A DNA stretch of 11,462 nt from Ochromonadaceae sp. CCMP2298 (taxonomy: Eukaryota > Sar > Synurophyceae > Ochromonadales > Ochromonadaceae). The notes beneath the pieces were generated by a model. The model was not told the origin of the DNA and ran no database searches. It saw nothing but the letters and a program-made list of their open reading frames with translations. The stretch spans positions 1 through 11,462 of the forward strand of contig MU634552.1 of NCBI GenBank assembly GCA_026770595.1, written 5' to 3'. A program made the position numbers and the translations under genes. Positions 8,014 through 11,462 of the stretch are shown here, piece by piece (positions within the stretch are counted from its first letter, which is position 1; every line of letters begins with the position of its first letter).

Positions 8014-8677
8014 CGATGCTGTTAGCAATGCAATAAATTGTATAATTGTTCACATTCCTTTAAATTTAATTTAAAATTTTTAACGTTGGGATTTTTCAAA
8101 AACCAATCCATTTTTTACGAAATAATATACCAATCCAAAACCTGGGAAAACAGGACCTTTTAACAGGACCCTCAATAGAGGGCCAACTGAGAGAACGGTG
8201 CGCCAAAACTTTTTCGCCCGATATGAGTGCTATCACAATTAGGCGCTTGTTGCGCTGGAGGGTGTTTCAACTTTCTAAGTTTCGTTTTTTTTGCCGACCC
8301 CACGTAAACTGGGACTGTAGACTTCGTGTTCGATAACGGGTTGAGGCAATAAGGGAGGTGTTCGGTGGCGAGTGCGTACGGAAATCTTCTGCAAATGTAA
8401 AAAATGTAAATGATGTAAATACAAAATTTAATGAACTCAAAACCACATATTGATGACTTATACACAGTCCAAACAACATAACCTGCGCGGATAGCAGCGA
8501 TATACATTGTGGTTAAAAGCATAACGCCCCTCCGCATATCCCCCATAGCCCTCACCCCAACACTGCCACTCCTAATATCTGGAAGTAGAAATGATTCCAC
8601 TGCAAGTGGCCCTAGAACCACAAAGGATCCTTTGCAGTTGGCTCACGAACCCCTTAGGATCCTGAGATTCTATGATA
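8014..8677. other. Convergent AT-rich intergenic region
   Basis: This lies between the 3' ends of the plus-strand orphan gene and the minus-strand epimerase gene. It contains a very AT-rich block (8050-8095), short direct repeats (CCAATCCA at about 8103 and 8132; ACAGGACC at about 8149 and 8164), and two ATTAGGCGC matches to the hairpin-element arm (8238 and 8685, the latter just inside the last epimerase exon). On the minus strand an ATTAAA (8431-8426) could serve as the epimerase polyadenylation signal. A 149-codon minus-strand frame (8621-8172) is hydrophobic in part but unsupported. Confidence 0.5.
8032..8037 (+). promoter_or_regulatory. AATAAA polyadenylation signal of the plus-strand gene
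   Basis: AATAAA begins 19 nt after the TAA stop and is followed by an AT-rich stretch with TG/T-rich sequence. This suits cleavage and polyadenylation a short distance downstream. Confidence 0.5.
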
Positions 8678-11141
8678 CTATGAGATTAGGCGCACATGCG
8701 TAGGAGGATTATTACTTATTTTCACCCACCCCTCCTCTGCATCCGCTTCCTCCTTCTCCTCGACCACCCTCTTCCCCTTCCTACCCCTGCCCCCCTCCGC
8801 AACGTGCTGCCTCTTGGCTACAGTGAACATGCCAGCTAGCAGGTACGAGCCCCCCAACTGAGACCATTCCTCCGCCTCGTGAGACCTTATTTCGGGGTAA
8901 GGCATAGTGGGGGATAGATAGGCGTATTAGTGGTGTTAGGAGAGGCGATTAGAGAGCTCCGATGAAAGGAAGAACAAAGAAACGAATCCAACAAAACAAG
9001 GAATTGTGGGCGTACAGTAGCGCAAAGAAGAGCCTTACCAGTCACAGCGCAAAGAGGCTCCTTCTGGGCTGAGTAGGTCGTGAACGATGAGAGTTGGCTC
9101 GAATTGTTCGTAGGGGTTTAGATAGATAGACGATGAGGCAGAGGCAGAGGTGGGCTGGTCGTACAGCCCAGTGGGGTGAAACAGGTCCTCCAGTGGGTAC
9201 CCGTATCTCGCCTCATACTCCCGATACGCAAGAACCTGCGCACTAAGGTCTGAGGAGCCTAGGTGCTGGGTGTTAAAAGCAGCCGGGGTATTAGAAGCAG
9301 CGGAGTGCTTGTGCCGCCGAAAAATCCGCCCAGCCGAGGGGGGCCTCTGCAGCATCAGGATTGCCTTTTCTTCCCCACCGTCGGACCCGCGATGTGTCAT
9401 TTTCCCCACTATTTGGTCCAGGGACATAATTTGCCCCACGCGACTGTCCAAATAGACAGCATACTGCACCGAGGGACTAAAAAAAACCCCGGGGGTTATT
9501 TTGAGCATCTGCACGTACTGTGCTAGCACGGCATCCAGGGTACGGGGCAGAGCCACGAATGTCCAGTTTGTTTCCTCACGACCAACCGCCCCAGCACCAG
9601 TCTCTGCTTCTCCCACCTCTGCCTTTGCGAGAACAAAAGCACACTCCCTTCGCAGCCCCCCCATCTCCCCCAGCCCTCCCGCTCCCATAAAGCCCCCCGC
9701 ACGCCCCAGCCCCTCCGCTTCCTCAAGAACAAATGTATATACTACAACTGTGCACGCTCGGGACAAATCTCGAAGTTTCGCCCCCAATGCGCCCCACACA
9801 GACACCGCCCCTACACCCCCTGCATTTTCCCCTTCTTCCTGTCCCGGACCCTGGGGACTCGAGCAAAGCCCAGGCATGCGGCTGCACCCTGCCTCGCACA
9901 GAACTAGGGACTTTTCCCTATCCTTGAACCAATCGATAAATCGTTCAATACCCTGCTCGATACTTGTCTGCGCTACGTACCCCAGCTCCACCTGCGCCAG
10001 GGTGGTGTTCGCGTAGGTTATAGGGATTTCGGCCTTACTGTCTTCGAACACGATGTCAGCTTTAGTCCCAAGGGATTTCTCGATGAGCTGTACGAAGTAT
10101 AGAGTCTCAACGGGCTTGTGGTTGCCCAGGTTGAAAACCACCGGTTCGTCGTGGGAATATGCTAAGGCCGCGGTTACCCCCGCCACTATATCGTCCACGT
10201 ATGTGAAATCCCGCTGCATCTTCCCTTCATTGTATATCGTAATCTGCTGCCCCTGCATCATCCGCTCCGTGAAAATGAACGCCGCCATGTCCGGCCTGCC
10301 TGAGGGTCCGTACACCGTAAAGAAACGAAACCCCACACTGCGGATGCCGAACAGGTGCCAGTACGCATACGCCTGCAGCTCGTTCATGCGCTTAGTAGCC
10401 CCGTACAAATTGGCGGGTTTTGTGACCGCATCCTCTTCCGAAAAGGGGATTTTTTTGTTGCCGCCGTAGACGGAGCTGGAGGAGGCGAAGAGTAGGTGGG
10501 GCATCCGTTCTTTGCCGAGCGAATCGCCTACAGCGCGAATCTGCTCTAAGAGCACAGCGAAGCACTCTACGTTCATTTTGATGTAGTTGAGCGGCGCCTA
10601 TGATGCGAGGGGTGGATAAGTGAGTTTTTGGATAGGGAGTGTGAGTATGGGGGGAGTGTTAGTATGTGAGTGCATGATGTTTGCATGTATGGTACGTGGG
10701 CGTTATCAATACACATATTTATAACCTAATAGCCATATTTATATCAGTAGCCGTATTTATATTCGTGTTGCCTACCTCCAGGGAATAGCGCACTCCCGCT
10801 TGCGCCGCCAGGTGCACAACGTGCGTGAAGTTATACTGCGCAAACATCGACGCTAGCAGCAAAGCGTCGCACACCGAACCGTCAACAATTGACATACCGT
10901 GCTCGAGACTGGCCGCAGCGCGGGTTCGTTTCATAGCGGGTGTGTAGTAGGAGTTGAAGGAGTCTAAGCCCACCACGTTCTGGTATCCCTCTTTCCCGAG
11001 GTGGTTTAGCAAGTGGCTGCCGATGAAACCCGCAGCACCTGTGACCAGGATGGAAGATGATTTTTCAGCCATCTCCACCGCGCCAGCTTTAGGGAGAATT
11101 GCCCCCAGCAGCCCCACGGCGACAATAAGGAAACACACCAT
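8678..11141 (-). CDS. UDP-glucuronate 4-epimerase-like protein fused to a DUF616 (TOD1/MUCI70)-like glycosyltransferase domain
   Basis: Exons 11141-10776, 10597-9039 and 8885-8678 join to 710 codons. Residues 1-23 are hydrophobic (MVCFLIVAVGLLGAIL), suggesting a signal anchor; M24 (ATG at 11072) has better initiation context. Residues about 30-349 are an extended short-chain dehydrogenase: NAD-binding VTGAAGFIGSHL, HLAAQAGVRYS, ASSSSVYG (161-164), catalytic Y187 and K191 (LYGATK), FRFFTVYGPSGRPDM, DFTYVDDIV, and TYANTTLAQVELGY. This matches GAE-type enzymes converting UDP-glucuronate to UDP-galacturonate, usually about 340-430 residues. After a Gly-rich linker, residues about 400-665 resemble DUF616: VVVYTFVL, NWTFVALPRTLD, LAQYVQMLKITP, YAVYLDSRV (505, possible metal/sugar-binding Asp), YREYEARYGYP, and LRCDWSHEAEEWSQLGGSYLL. 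That last motif spans the third splice. The epimerase call is firm. The second domain is by-eye family resemblance. A further 3' exon cannot be excluded. Confidence 0.85.
8886..9038 (-). other. Intron 2 (phase 2) of the epimerase-fusion gene
   Basis: The donor is TGTGACTG|GTAAGG and the acceptor CCCCGAAATAAG|GTCTCAC. A branch-point-like CACTAATAC lies about 45 nt before the acceptor. The in-frame stop at 9035 lies inside the donor (TGG TAA), so the stop is an artefact of reading into the intron. Splicing keeps the Trp codon and continues DW-SHEAEEWSQLGG, which fits the DUF616 end motif. Confidence 0.65.
10598..10775 (-). other. Intron 1 (phase 0) of the epimerase-fusion gene
   Basis: The donor is CTGGAG|GTAGGC and the acceptor CATCATAG|GCGCCG. 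Splicing gives VRYSLE|APLNYIKMNVE, exactly where GAE family members continue from VRYS into the helix leading to the SSSSVYG strand. The intron is AT/GT-rich and contains repeats such as ATATTTATA. Confidence 0.9.
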
Positions 11142-11403
11142 TGGGAGAAGCTAGTGCGCCAGAGAGACAAAGCTTCGATTCGTGAGCTTCAGGCCTCCAC
11201 GAGAGGCGCCGCGGGAAAGGCTTTGCTTGGATGCTTCAGCCCTGTGGCTGATTCCTGGTCAGAAGCGGTTTAATGATCACTGAAAAAGCTAAAGCCACCT
11301 CCTCTTCAACAGTCCACCACCTCTTCGACCGCGACCCCATATGAATCCGCTCACCTGCCGAGTAGCCAAAATTTCCAGCCTCTGAGGTAAAGGGTTAAAT
11401 TTC
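11142..11403. other. Upstream region of the epimerase-fusion gene
   Basis: About 260 bp lie between the start codon and the second hairpin-element copy. The region presumably holds the promoter. I see no TATA box in a sensible position, no convincing open frame and no RNA gene. Confidence 0.5.
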
Positions 11404-11462
11404 ACAGCCAAAAGCGCCTAAATGAGAGATATTTTGATACAGAAAACGCTGCAACCAGAATT
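11404..11462. mobile_element. Second copy (left end only) of the MITE-like hairpin element
   Basis: By hand count 54 of 59 bases match 3769-3827, starting at ACAGCCAAAAGCGCC. The match continues past the inverted-repeat arm into the interior (GATACAGAAAAC), and the copy is cut by the window edge. Shared sequence begins at ACAGCC, four bases outside the perfect inverted repeat of copy 1, so the element may be slightly longer than 140 bp. Confidence 0.8.

Noticed and set aside
9501-10016. 171-codon plus-strand frame opposite the epimerase fusion
   Set aside because: It is antisense to the linker and domain-coding exon, Pro/Ser/Thr-rich by composition, with no domain.
1-11462. CRISPR array, bacterial operon, prophage or defence island
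   Set aside because: Repeats are microsatellites or a hairpin element, not regularly spaced arrays; genes have spliceosomal introns and no prokaryotic signals.

Overview
The window looks like nuclear DNA of a eukaryote, most likely a protist or alga that I cannot place more exactly. Genes are interrupted by short GT-AG introns (113 to 178 nt). There are no bacterial operons or ribosome binding sites. GC-rich coding stretches alternate with AT-rich spacers, and the proteins carry long low-complexity segments typical of eukaryotes.

Layout, left to right. (1) A minus-strand gene runs from 3247 off the left edge. It encodes a large low-complexity protein with IQ (calmodulin-binding-like) motifs, two of them inside a 57-residue tandem repeat at the window edge. 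(2) Positions 3248-4270 are a spacer holding short tandem repeats, a 140-bp hairpin/MITE-like element with 27-bp perfect inverted ends, and a tRNA-like relic. (3) A two-exon minus-strand gene (5178-4271) encodes a small secreted protein with a Frizzled-type cysteine-rich domain and a GPI-signal-like tail. (4) A divergent spacer of about 420 bp separates it from a plus-strand gene (about 5629-8013) encoding a roughly 794-residue orphan protein. (5) An AT-rich convergent spacer follows. (6) A three-exon minus-strand gene (11141-8678) encodes a UDP-glucuronate 4-epimerase-like enzyme. Its C-terminus, completed only when the last intron is removed, resembles the TOD1/MUCI70 (DUF616) glycosyltransferase-like domain. 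(7) At the right edge a second copy of the hairpin element begins (11404).

The genes are not an operon and share no obvious pathway. The most interesting item is the apparent fusion of a nucleotide-sugar epimerase with a putative glycosyltransferase, which would couple making an activated sugar to using it, probably at the endomembrane system. The second is the repeat family shared by 3773-3912 and 11404 onward. All domain calls are by eye; no database search was run.
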